A DNA stretch of 10,102 nucleotides, from NCBI GenBank assembly GCA_964417785.1, contig CAYQJO010000161.1, forward strand, positions 1 through 10,102, written 5' to 3'. The position numbers and the translations under genes are program-made. The notes under the pieces were generated by a model, which saw nothing but the letters and a program-made list of their open reading frames with translations, made no database searches and was not told where the DNA came from. This stretch comes from DAOTUL01 sp034437435. Its GTDB lineage: Bacteria > Chloroflexota > Anaerolineae > Aggregatilineales > Phototrophicaceae. How positions within the stretch are numbered: position 1 is the stretch's first letter; each line of letters begins with the position of its first letter. Below are positions 1 to 7,076 of this stretch, piece by piece.

Positions 1-33
1 AGCAATCATAACAGATTTGTGCAGTTTTGCGCG

Positions 34-39
34 TATAAT
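34..39 (+). promoter_or_regulatory. candidate -10 element upstream of the Rid gene
   Basis: A perfect TATAAT lies 28 bases before the chosen ATG at 68, which would place transcription start near 46 and give a leader of about 22 bases. No good -35 hexamer sits at the usual distance (positions 11-16 read ACAGAT), so the promoter call rests on the -10 match and the local AT-richness only. Confidence 0.35.
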
Positions 40-54
40 TAATGTCGGAAAGAT

Positions 55-60
55 ACGGAG
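55..60 (+). promoter_or_regulatory. ribosome binding site of the Rid gene (decides start)
   Basis: ACGGAG lies seven bases before the ATG at 68. It supports that ATG over an in-frame TTG at 17, which has no such site and whose extra codons would run through the TATAAT at 34-39. Confidence 0.5.
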
Positions 61-67
61 ATACTTG

Positions 68-463
68 ATGAGAAGACAGCATGTGACATCGGGTACCAGG
101 TGGGAAGAACAGGTTGGATATTCACGGGCGCTGCGCTGCGGCAGTACCGTGTATGTATCTGGCACGACCGCGACCGATGAATTTGGCAATGTGGTCGGAG
201 TTGGTAACGCCTATGCCCAGGCGTTTTACATCTTGGAGAAAATCGAACGCAGTCTCAATGAGGCCGGCGCGTCTATGCGCGAGGTGGTACGCACCCGTAT
301 GTATGTGGTCAATGTGGAAGATTGGGAGGCGGTTGGTCGGGCGCATGCAGCCTTTTTCAAGGACATTCGCCCCGCATCGACTCTGGTCGAGGTGAGCCGG
401 TTGATCGGCCCCGACTATCTGGTCGAGATTGAAGTCGAGGCCGTGATTGACAGTTACGCTTAA
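68..463 (+). CDS. Rid family (YjgF/YER057c/UK114) protein
   Basis: Small 131-residue protein of the Rid family. These proteins form trimers; the RidA branch hydrolyses reactive enamines/imines released by PLP enzymes, while other branches have different or unknown roles. Visible family marks are the strand with VYVSGTTA (residues 28-35), the helix with YAQAFYILEKIE, the VRTRMYVVNVEDW segment (74-86), and the C-terminal block PASTLVEVSRL (102-112) followed by VEIEVEAV. In true RidA this block reads PARS, and its arginine binds the substrate carboxylate. Here that position is Ser104, so imine deaminase activity of the RidA type is doubtful and ridA would be an over-precise name. Start chosen at ATG 68 because of the ribosome binding site and because residues encoded upstream are not family-like. 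The gene converges on the leftward oxidoreductase gene and overlaps it by four bases. Family assignment is secure, function is not. Confidence 0.9.
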   Translation: MRRQHVTSGTRWEEQVGYSRALRCGSTVYVSGTTATDEFGNVVGVGNAYAQAFYILEKIERSLNEAGASMREVVRTRMYVVNVEDWEAVGRAHAAFFKDIRPASTLVEVSRLIGPDYLVEIEVEAVIDSYA

Positions 464-1314
464 AAGCCGATGGTGTCTTTGAAGCGGCGCAGTTCTGCGA
501 TGTGCTGATCGGCTTTGTTATAGCCCATCGCCATTGTGTTGATGTATACGTGGGTTGCGCCGAGCGGCTGCCATCCAGCGATATAGTCAAGCCATTCGGA
601 TTGTGGCGTCTGGGCGGCGTTCAGGCGTACATCGATTCCGAAGTCCGTGCGACCACATTCCGCCAGATAGCCGCGCAAGGTATCCGTAAGTTCCTGTGCC
701 TGATCCATCGGCATGCTGTTGGGCATCCAGCCATCGCCCATGTGGGCCATACGCCGCAGGACGGGATCGGCACCGCCACCAAACCAGATCGGAATGGGGC
801 GCTGGACCGGAAGCGGCTTGATTCCGGCGTCATCGACCGAATCAAATTCGCCGTCGAATGTCACCAGCGGCGCGGTCCATAGTTGGCGCATCAAGTGTTC
901 TTCTACGCGGCGGCCCCGGCGGTGAAAGTCGTAGCCCAGCCCGTCGTATTCGACTTTGTTCCAGCCGATGCCGATTCCCAGGCGCAGCCGTCCGCCAGAG
1001 AGCACATCGACCTCCGCCGCCTGTTTGGCGGCCAGAACGGTCTGGCGCTGCGGTAGAATCAGAATGCCGGTGGCAAATTCGATGGTCTGTGTGAGTCCAG
1101 CCAGATAGCCGAACAGCACCATCGGCTCGTGAAACGTGTGCTGGTAGGTATAGGGACCGCGCCAGCCGCCGGGACGATCCGGGTTGGCTCCCAGGACATG
1201 CTCGTAGGCCAGCAGGTAATCGTAGCCCAGACCTTCGGCGGTCTGGACCAGATCACGGATGGCGGATGGGTCATCCTCTATCTCATATTGTGGAAAAACG
1301 AATCCGTATTGCAT
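460..1314 (-). CDS. LLM class (luciferase-like) F420-dependent oxidoreductase
   Basis: A 284-residue TIM-barrel protein of the bacterial-luciferase-like superfamily, closest by eye to the F420-dependent group (the TIGR03619-type proteins). Marks: N-terminal barrel strand YGFVFPQY (3-10), YEHVLG (37-42), IEFATGILILPQR (78-90), the characteristic DVLSGGRLRLGIGIGW (103-118), IPIWFGGGAD (174-183) and GDGWMP (193-198). Such enzymes use reduced F420 or FMN for hydride transfer or monooxygenation of small organic molecules in the cytoplasm; the substrate cannot be read here and no F420 biosynthesis gene is in the window. It is the second gene of a leftward unit, starting 11 bases after the stop codon of the SLC13 transporter, with its ribosome binding site overlapping that stop. 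Its own stop codon is interleaved with that of the convergent Rid gene. The FMN versus F420 choice is an inference from overall resemblance. Confidence 0.9.
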   Translation of the reverse strand: MQYGFVFPQYEIEDDPSAIRDLVQTAEGLGYDYLLAYEHVLGANPDRPGGWRGPYTYQHTFHEPMVLFGYLAGLTQTIEFATGILILPQRQTVLAAKQAAEVDVLSGGRLRLGIGIGWNKVEYDGLGYDFHRRGRRVEEHLMRQLWTAPLVTFDGEFDSVDDAGIKPLPVQRPIPIWFGGGADPVLRRMAHMGDGWMPNSMPMDQAQELTDTLRGYLAECGRTDFGIDVRLNAAQTPQSEWLDYIAGWQPLGATHVYINTMAMGYNKADQHIAELRRFKDTIGF

Positions 1315-1321
1315 TTTTGTA

Positions 1322-1327
1322 TTCCTT
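1322..1327 (-). promoter_or_regulatory. ribosome binding site overlapping upstream stop codon
   Basis: On the minus strand AAGGAA begins inside the TAA stop of the SLC13 gene and lies seven bases before the ATG of the oxidoreductase gene. This close packing supports co-transcription, and possibly translational coupling, of the two genes. Confidence 0.5.
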
Positions 1328-3257
1328 ACGGAACGGGTACAGTCATCGGGTCAAATGGGAACACGATGGGTACAGCGATGAGCGTGATAATCAACATAAT
1401 CACCAGCATCGGCACACCGATTTTGATGTAATCGACAAAACGATAATTACCCGCTCCCAAAACCAGGGTATTGACCGGTGACGCCACCGGTGAGGCAAAC
1501 GCCATCGACGCGGCAATCGCAACCCCCATCAGGAACCCATATGGGGCGACTTCCATCTCGGTGGCGATTTGGAGTGCAATCGGTGCCACCAGAACAGCGG
1601 TCGCCGTGTTTGAGAGGACCTGGGTGAAGAACGCGGTCAGCAGGAAGAGACCGCCGAGGACCACCGTTGGACCGGAGCCACCGAGTGCTTCGGTCACCTG
1701 GAGCGCAGTCTCATTGACCAGACCGACTTTGTTCAGTGCGGTTGCCATCGGCAGCATACCGGCGATCAGCACCAGGCTTTTCCAGTCGATGGCGTCGTAG
1801 GCCTCGTCCATTGTCAGGCAGCGCGTCAGCACCATCGCCAGGGCGGCCAGTAATGCTGTCGTGACCAGCGGCAGGGCGTCCATGATGAGGACAACCAGCA
1901 TGGCACCCAGGACCAGCGCGGCAACCGGTGCGCGGCGCGAGTTGAGAGCGTCCAGCATGGTCTCCGGTTGGCCCAGCAAAACGAAGTCAATGCGGTTTTT
2001 GCGCAGCGCCATGATGTCGTGCCAGAGACCCTGAACCAGCAGCGTGTCGCCGAATTCCAGGCGGGTCGTCTGCGTATCGAGGTTAGTCGTACCGGGACGG
2101 CGGATGTCCAGAATACTCAAATTATAGGATAGCGCGAAACGTGTTTCTCGCAAGGTGCGTCCAATCAGGGAGGAACGTGGTGGTAGTACGACCTCGGCCA
2201 CACCGCGCTGGCGGTTGACCAGGGCTTCGTTGCCCGTCTCCGGGTTTTCTTGTAACTCCAGGACCAGTTCCTCGACGGCGCGGTTGATATTGGCCTCCTC
2301 ACCCTGAACAATGATCACATCATCCTGGCGGAGTACGGTGTTGGCAGTGGGGAAGACGTGCTGGCGGGCGGTCGATTGGATCGTCAGTTGGCGTTCACCG
2401 AAGCTGGCGACCGGGATCGCGCCTTCTGGATGCAGCACTTCAATAACATTCAGACCGTAATCGCGTCGCAGTCGCGATTCGCCGATGGTTTTGTCTTTGA
2501 GCGGCGACTTGCTGCGCACACGCAGGTAGCCGACCTTCTCGGCAAGTTGATAAAGCTCAACCAGTTCTTCCGGTGACTCCAACTGCTGCTGCTCTTCTTT
2601 GCTGCCGTAATCCGGGAGGATGCGGCGTCCGATGGTCAGCATGAAGGCAATGCCCGCGATCAACAGCAGAATGCCAACCGGAGTGTAATCGAAGAACTCG
2701 AAGGTCCGGTAAACGTTATCCAGGCCTTGTTCAGCCAGTCGGATGTTTTCTTCGCGCAGTAGATCACTGACGATGATATTGGGTGGTGTACCGATCAGTG
2801 TCATGGCACCGCCCAGGAGCGAGCCAAATGAGAGTGGAATCAGCAGCTTGGATGGGCTGATTTTGGCACTCAGTGCAACACCGATGATGGCGGGCATGAG
2901 GACGGCGACCGTGCCGGTGTCGCTCATAACGCCGGAAAGTAGTGCGACGGCAATCATGATGACGGCGGTGAGTTTGAGTTCATCGGTCCCGGCCACGCGT
3001 AGGATTCGCTGGCCGATCATCGCGGCCAGTCCCGTTTGCAGGACGGCACCGCCGACGATAAACAACGCCGCGATGGTGATAACCGCTGTGCTGGAAAAAC
3101 CAGCGATAGCTTCAGATGGTGTGAGAATTTCGGTCAGCGTCAGGGCGAGAACCACGCCCAGGGCCACGATATCCACACGCAGTCGTTCGGTGACGAACAG
3201 AAAAATGGCAACTACAAGAATAGCAACGACGACCCACATATCTTGAGTCATGTCCAT
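1326..3257 (-). CDS. SLC13/DASS family permease with two RCK_C (TrkA-C) domains
   Basis: A 643-residue inner-membrane transporter of the divalent anion:Na+ symporter (SLC13) type. It has two membrane halves: roughly residues 7-212, then 442-635. Each half carries the paired family signatures: SDTGT (112-116) with IGTPPN (155-160), and SNTAT (549-553) with SPVNT (593-597). Between the halves is a cytoplasmic insert of about 225 residues holding two RCK_C-like modules, about 240-330 (KDKTIGE...YGLNVIEV) and about 350-425 (SLIGRTLRE...LEFGDTLLVQG). This layout is shared with bacterial, cyanobacterial and algal SLC13 permeases, some of which move sulfate; the substrate here could be sulfate, another oxyanion or a dicarboxylate and cannot be fixed from sequence. 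RCK_C domains in other proteins bind small ligands and gate transport. Start at 3257 is preferred because GGGGGAA at 3268-3274 lies ten bases upstream; an ATG two codons later would be too far away. First gene of the leftward unit. Confidence 0.92.
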   Translation of the reverse strand: MDMTQDMWVVVAILVVAIFLFVTERLRVDIVALGVVLALTLTEILTPSEAIAGFSSTAVITIAALFIVGGAVLQTGLAAMIGQRILRVAGTDELKLTAVIMIAVALLSGVMSDTGTVAVLMPAIIGVALSAKISPSKLLIPLSFGSLLGGAMTLIGTPPNIIVSDLLREENIRLAEQGLDNVYRTFEFFDYTPVGILLLIAGIAFMLTIGRRILPDYGSKEEQQQLESPEELVELYQLAEKVGYLRVRSKSPLKDKTIGESRLRRDYGLNVIEVLHPEGAIPVASFGERQLTIQSTARQHVFPTANTVLRQDDVIIVQGEEANINRAVEELVLELQENPETGNEALVNRQRGVAEVVLPPRSSLIGRTLRETRFALSYNLSILDIRRPGTTNLDTQTTRLEFGDTLLVQGLWHDIMALRKNRIDFVLLGQPETMLDALNSRRAPVAALVLGAMLVVLIMDALPLVTTALLAALAMVLTRCLTMDEAYDAIDWKSLVLIAGMLPMATALNKVGLVNETALQVTEALGGSGPTVVLGGLFLLTAFFTQVLSNTATAVLVAPIALQIATEMEVAPYGFLMGVAIAASMAFASPVASPVNTLVLGAGNYRFVDYIKIGVPMLVIMLIITLIAVPIVFPFDPMTVPVP

Positions 3258-3304
3258 AGTGCGCGAGTTCCCCCATATATCGTATGCGCAAATATCTCTG
3301 TTAT

Positions 3305-3335
3305 ATCATAGTTGGGAAAATAAACTCTATGGCAA
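3305..3335 (-). promoter_or_regulatory. candidate sigma70-like promoter for the SLC13-oxidoreductase unit
   Basis: On the minus strand TTGCCA (plus positions 3330-3335) and TATGAT (3305-3310) each match the consensus at five of six bases, but the 19-base spacer is longer than ideal. The -35 overlaps the left arm of the CTATGG/CCATAG inverted repeat, which would suit repression. An overlapping alternative -10, TATAAC at 3300-3305, has no -35. Confidence 0.35.
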
Positions 3336-3408
3336 ATAGTTGTGGGTCTATCGTTTCCATAGTAGTCCAGAATTTCACATTTGTCCATAAATTTGAAACT
3401 TGTTTTCG

Positions 3409-3437
3409 ATGAAATACGTATGGGAATTGGATATACT
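3409..3437 (+). promoter_or_regulatory. candidate sigma70-like promoter for the ABC operon
   Basis: ATGAAA at 3409-3414 (four of six) and TATACT at 3432-3437 (five of six) are separated by 17 bases. Transcription would begin near 3444, about 35 bases before the ATG of the first ATPase gene. The score is moderate and the -35 is weak. Confidence 0.4.
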
Positions 3438-3478
3438 TCAAGTCTCGGGTATTCCATTCAACCACGAGGAGCCAAGCT

Positions 3479-4222
3479 ATGCCCGAAACATTCGTGCATG
3501 TCGATAATCTGACGAAGACCTATGAAACAGCTGCGGGGCCACTGAATGTGCTGCGCGGGATTACAGTGGATTTCCACAAGGGGGAGTTTATTGCGCTGGT
3601 CGGTCCATCTGGCGGCGGGAAAACGACTTTACTCAACATGATTACCGGGATCGACACGCCGACAACGGGTTCTGTCACCGTTGGTGGCGTCGATGTTACC
3701 CATACCAGAGAACGCAAGCTGACCCGCTGGCGCGGTCGCAGCATCGGTATTGTCTTTCAGTTCTTCCAGCTTCTGCCCACGCTAACGGTAGTACAGAATG
3801 TTATGGCACCGATGGACTTTTGCAATGTGCATAATCCGGGTGAGCGTAAAGACAAAGCAATGGCCTTGCTGGAACAGTTCGACATCGCCCATCAGGCGGA
3901 TAAAACACCTGATATGCTTTCCGGCGGTCAGCAGCAGCGGGTCGCCATCGCACGGGCGCTGGCAAACGACCCACAGCTTATCATTGGTGATGAGCCGACC
4001 GGCAATCTGGACCGCATGAGTGCCGCAGTCGTCTTTGAAGCGTTCTACGAATTACAGGAATCCGGTCACACCGTGATCGTGGTGACGCATGACCGCGAAC
4101 TGGTCAAAGACGTGCCACATGTGCTGCATCTGAGCGATGGTTTGCTGGAATCGACACCACTGGAAGCTGCCGCCCGTCGTCGTACACAAGAACTCCAGGC
4201 CCTGCGCCTGCGCGAAATCTAG
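3479..4222 (+). CDS. ABC transporter ATP-binding protein (MacB/LolD type), first copy
   Basis: A 247-residue cytoplasmic ATPase subunit that powers the adjacent FtsX-type permease. All nucleotide-site elements are present: Walker A GPSGGGKT (42-49), Q-loop Gln94 in the VFQFFQLLPTLTV block, signature LSGGQ (147-151), Walker B LIIGDE (167-172) with D-loop GNLD, and switch His204. The QQQR after the signature and the FFQLLPTLT block are typical of the LolD/MacB/FtsE branch, not of importers. GAGGAG at 3466-3471 lies seven bases before the ATG. The C-terminus ends in an Arg-rich helical extension (about 228-247), which makes it 15 residues longer than the second ATPase of the operon. The permease gene begins 12 bases after the stop. 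The two ATPases are evident paralogues with long identical blocks, so they probably arose by duplication and could work as a heterodimer. Confidence 0.95.
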   Translation: MPETFVHVDNLTKTYETAAGPLNVLRGITVDFHKGEFIALVGPSGGGKTTLLNMITGIDTPTTGSVTVGGVDVTHTRERKLTRWRGRSIGIVFQFFQLLPTLTVVQNVMAPMDFCNVHNPGERKDKAMALLEQFDIAHQADKTPDMLSGGQQQRVAIARALANDPQLIIGDEPTGNLDRMSAAVVFEAFYELQESGHTVIVVTHDRELVKDVPHVLHLSDGLLESTPLEAAARRRTQELQALRLREI

Positions 4223-4229
4223 GGGGAAG
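4221..4229 (+). promoter_or_regulatory. ribosome binding site overlapping ATPase-1 stop
   Basis: AGGGGGAAG starts within the TAG stop codon of the first ATPase gene and lies five bases before the permease ATG. This arrangement suggests coupled translation of ATPase and permease. Confidence 0.45.
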
Positions 4230-4234
4230 CACGC

Positions 4235-7063
4235 ATGTATAAGACGCGCATTCGCAAGATCATCGGTGATGTCTGGTCACGTAAAGGGCGCACGGCACTG
4301 GTCGCCATCGCCATCTTTATCGGTGTGACCGGCACCATCGCACTGTTTTCGTTTAGCGACATCATCGTCACGCAGTTACGCGAGGACATCCAGGAAGACG
4401 AACTGCCTATGCTCAGCGTTTTCCTGCGCCCCGATGTGGGGGCCTCCATCCCCACGCAGGAGGAGAATGTTCCGTACCTGGAACTGCTTGAGGACGTACC
4501 CGGCGTGACCGAACTCCAGGCCAGTGTTGCTGTCAGCACACAGATCAAGCTGGCTGAGGACGACGAGAGCTTCCAGGAGGCGTCGCTCAACGCCTTCAGC
4601 CTGCCGTTCGCCGAGATGCTCATCGGTCCGATGCGCCTGGTTGCGGGGGCTTATCCTGGTGCGGGTGAGGTCGCAGTTGAACAGCGTATGGCCGACCGTC
4701 TCGACCTGACACCGGGTGACGAAATCTACTTCCGTGTTCTATCTGAGGACGAGAGCGGCGAGATTGGTACGGTGGAGAGCCGTACCGTGAGCGGTGTTGT
4801 CTTCCATCCCTATGCCTTCACACCGTTGGATGAAACCATCTACACATCGTATGAAGATGCGACCTATATCGCCGGGTCAACGGGTTACAGCTTGATGCAG
4901 GCCCGCTTTACCGATTTTCCGACCGCACAGGATCAGCAGGAAACATTTAACACGGTCATCGCCAACCAGACGCCCTATGGCATCGCTTTTGTCTTCGCCG
5001 AAAACCCGGCCCAGAATGGGCAGATTCAGGGAGCGCAAACGCTTGCCAGTACAATGGGCTTCCTGGCGCTGGTGGCGCTGTTGGTCTCCGGCTTTCTGGT
5101 GATTAACGTCATCAGCTCGCTGGTGGTGGAGCAAAAGCGCCAGATCGGTGTGATGAAGTCGATGGGGGCCACACGCGGCGATAACTTCTATATCTATGCC
5201 GGGATTGCCTTTGTGTACGGCCTCATCGGCGTGATTCCAGGGACGATCCTGGGTATTATCGGCGGCAACGCCATCTCGACTGCCCTGGCACCGGAATTGG
5301 GTACCATCGTCGAGGGTTTCAACACCTCACCACCTGCCATCATCCTGGGGGTTGCGGTGGGTTTACTGGTGCCGGTGCTGGCGTCGATCATACCGGTGTG
5401 GAACGGCACACGGGTGCGTATCCTGGACGCCATGACCGACCTGGGTATCAGCAGTGATTACGGGTCCGGTCCCATCGCCCGTTTCATCAAGCTGCTGCCG
5501 CTGCCAGCCACGATCCGCCAGGGCTTGAGCAATGTCAGCACGAAGAAGGGACGTCTGGCCTTCACGGTTGTCACGCTGTCGATTGCGGCGGGAGCCTTCA
5601 TGGGGATAGCGGCGGTGTTCAACTCCGTCATTTCGGGCCTTGATATTTATGTGGACAACTTCAATGTCGAAATCGGCATTGCGCCGTCACAGCCGCGTCT
5701 TCAAGACGAAATCGTGACGGTGCTTCAGGACAACCTTCAGACCGAGGGCAACAACCTTTTGCGGTCAATTGAACCCGGTTCGCAGCTTCAGGTGGAGTTT
5801 GAGGGCTACGAGCCGGTCATTGGTGGGTTCGCACCACCCGGCATTTTCGCCTATGGCTATGATGTCGTCAGCGATACGCCGGCCTTTAACGTCACGGTGA
5901 CCGAAGGCGATGAGTTGAACGAGGACAATCGCGATAATGGTGTGATCTTCTCCAGCCTGCTGGCTGACAATATGGGCAAGAGCATTGGCGATACCGTCGT
6001 CATGAAGGTACCCGGAAACAATGTTGAACTCGAAATCGTGGGTATCTCGGACTTTCCGCTGGATCAAATCTGGATCGACTGGCGCGTGCTGGCCGAATCC
6101 ACCGGGAATGTTTTCACCCAGGACATTCAATCGCCGTTGGAACTGCCAGAGGAGGCGGCAGCCTTCATCCGTTATGCCAACACGGTACAGTCCGGTGAAA
6201 TCGAAGTTGCTGCGCTCGGCCTGACGGCAGAGGCGACCGGCTTCCTCGCCGTGCAACTGGTGGAGGGGCAGGTGTTCACTCGTGGTGAGTCAGAGGTGAT
6301 CGTCAGCGCCAGTCTGGCCGAGACCTATGGTATGGGCGACAGCATCGACCTGACCTCGCCGGCCAGTGATGAAACGCGGACTTTCACCGTGACAGGTGTG
6401 TTAGCGCCGACGGTAGTACTGCCGGGGCTGCCGGAGGCTTATGTGGGGCTGTACTGGGAGGACCTGGCGGCGCTTGATGGCGTTAATCTGGAAGGAACGC
6501 CAGTCCCCGATGCATATTTCCTGTTAACCACGTTGGATAATCCTGATGCCCGTGATCTGGACCCGATTATCGAGGAAATCGACACTACTATGCTGGAAAA
6601 TGGCATTACGATAGAGTCGAATAACTTCATCGCCATTATCGACCAGTTCACCGGCGCTTTCTCCACATTCCAGGTGATTTTGCAGATGGTGTCACTGCTC
6701 ATCGCTGTGGTAGGTGCGCTCGGCCTGCTAACCACGCTTTCGATGAGTGTGTTTGAGCGCCAGAAGGAGATCGGCGTGATGCGCTCTATCGGGGCCAGTT
6801 CTACGACCGTTGCCACCCAGTTCCTCACCGAAGGTCTGGTTGTGGGGATTATCTCCTGGGCTTTGGGTTTGCCCATCGGCATATTGATTATGCTGGGTTT
6901 GCTCGACATCACCGGGCTGGGTGATACATTCCCGGCCTCGTTCCCGGTCGATGCGGTGATTATCGGCCTGATCGGCATGGTCGTTATCACCACTGTCGCC
7001 AGCCTATCACCGGCGCTTTCGGCTGCACGGAAGACCGTTTCCGAAGTGCTGCGTTACCAGTAA
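4235..7063 (+). CDS. fused double FtsX-type ABC transporter permease
   Basis: A 942-residue membrane protein that looks like two MacB/LolC-type permeases in one chain. Half one: a membrane helix at about 20-40, a large outside domain about 42-270, then three helices at about 274-297, 318-345 and 366-388. Half two: a helix at about 441-466, a longer outside domain about 468-805, then three helices at about 812-837, 862-889 and 905-928. After the second helix of each half sits the cytoplasmic coupling motif of FtsX domains: EQKRQIGVMKSMGA (299-312) and ERQKEIGVMRSIGA (841-854). The outside domains carry the MacB periplasmic-core hallmark, an ..LA...G..xGD.. stretch before a short beta hairpin. 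One copy is in the first domain (about 144-168) and two in the second (about 570-592 and 686-708). Family members act in lipoprotein or peptide export, or transmit ATPase motion across the membrane without transport; the substrate is not known. Flanked by its two ATPases at 12 and 13 bases. No signal peptide or adaptor gene was seen. Confidence 0.92.
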   Translation: MYKTRIRKIIGDVWSRKGRTALVAIAIFIGVTGTIALFSFSDIIVTQLREDIQEDELPMLSVFLRPDVGASIPTQEENVPYLELLEDVPGVTELQASVAVSTQIKLAEDDESFQEASLNAFSLPFAEMLIGPMRLVAGAYPGAGEVAVEQRMADRLDLTPGDEIYFRVLSEDESGEIGTVESRTVSGVVFHPYAFTPLDETIYTSYEDATYIAGSTGYSLMQARFTDFPTAQDQQETFNTVIANQTPYGIAFVFAENPAQNGQIQGAQTLASTMGFLALVALLVSGFLVINVISSLVVEQKRQIGVMKSMGATRGDNFYIYAGIAFVYGLIGVIPGTILGIIGGNAISTALAPELGTIVEGFNTSPPAIILGVAVGLLVPVLASIIPVWNGTRVRILDAMTDLGISSDYGSGPIARFIKLLPLPATIRQGLSNVSTKKGRLAFTVVTLSIAAGAFMGIAAVFNSVISGLDIYVDNFNVEIGIAPSQPRLQDEIVTVLQDNLQTEGNNLLRSIEPGSQLQVEFEGYEPVIGGFAPPGIFAYGYDVVSDTPAFNVTVTEGDELNEDNRDNGVIFSSLLADNMGKSIGDTVVMKVPGNNVELEIVGISDFPLDQIWIDWRVLAESTGNVFTQDIQSPLELPEEAAAFIRYANTVQSGEIEVAALGLTAEATGFLAVQLVEGQVFTRGESEVIVSASLAETYGMGDSIDLTSPASDETRTFTVTGVLAPTVVLPGLPEAYVGLYWEDLAALDGVNLEGTPVPDAYFLLTTLDNPDARDLDPIIEEIDTTMLENGITIESNNFIAIIDQFTGAFSTFQVILQMVSLLIAVVGALGLLTTLSMSVFERQKEIGVMRSIGASSTTVATQFLTEGLVVGIISWALGLPIGILIMLGLLDITGLGDTFPASFPVDAVIIGLIGMVVITTVASLSPALSAARKTVSEVLRYQ

Positions 7064-7070
7064 AGGAGGA
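7063..7070 (+). promoter_or_regulatory. strong ribosome binding site of ATPase 2
   Basis: AAGGAGGA, a near-perfect Shine-Dalgarno sequence, begins at the last base of the permease stop codon and lies six bases before the ATG at 7077. It is the strongest such site in the ABC genes. Confidence 0.6.
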
Positions 7071-7076
7071 AATCGC

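Larger units (their letters stand above)
3258..3478. promoter_or_regulatory. AT-rich divergent intergenic region
   Basis: About 220 non-coding bases separate the leftward SLC13 gene from the rightward ABC operon. The region is clearly richer in A+T than the flanking genes and must hold the promoters for both units. It contains an imperfect inverted repeat, CTATGG at 3327-3332 and CCATAG at 3357-3362. Flanking bases are partly symmetrical too, giving a possible operator. No terminator hairpin or RNA gene was seen in it. Confidence 0.5.

Noticed and set aside
17..67. Upstream TTG start for the Rid gene
   Set aside because: It would add 17 residues unlike the family and would translate across the TATAAT; the ATG at 68 has a better ribosome binding site.
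2743..3246. Long rightward open frame (167 codons) opposite the SLC13 gene
   Set aside because: It lies wholly within the antisense of a clear transporter gene, has low-complexity Ser/Thr/Ala-rich composition, no ribosome binding site and no recognisable domain.
3258..3478. Small RNA or riboswitch in the divergent intergenic region
   Set aside because: No stable hairpin followed by a T-run and no recognised riboswitch core was seen; the AT-richness is explained by divergent promoters.
6439..6993. Leftward open frame (184 codons) inside the permease gene
   Set aside because: Antisense shadow of the conserved second FtsX half; composition rich in Ser/Ile/Pro and no family resemblance.
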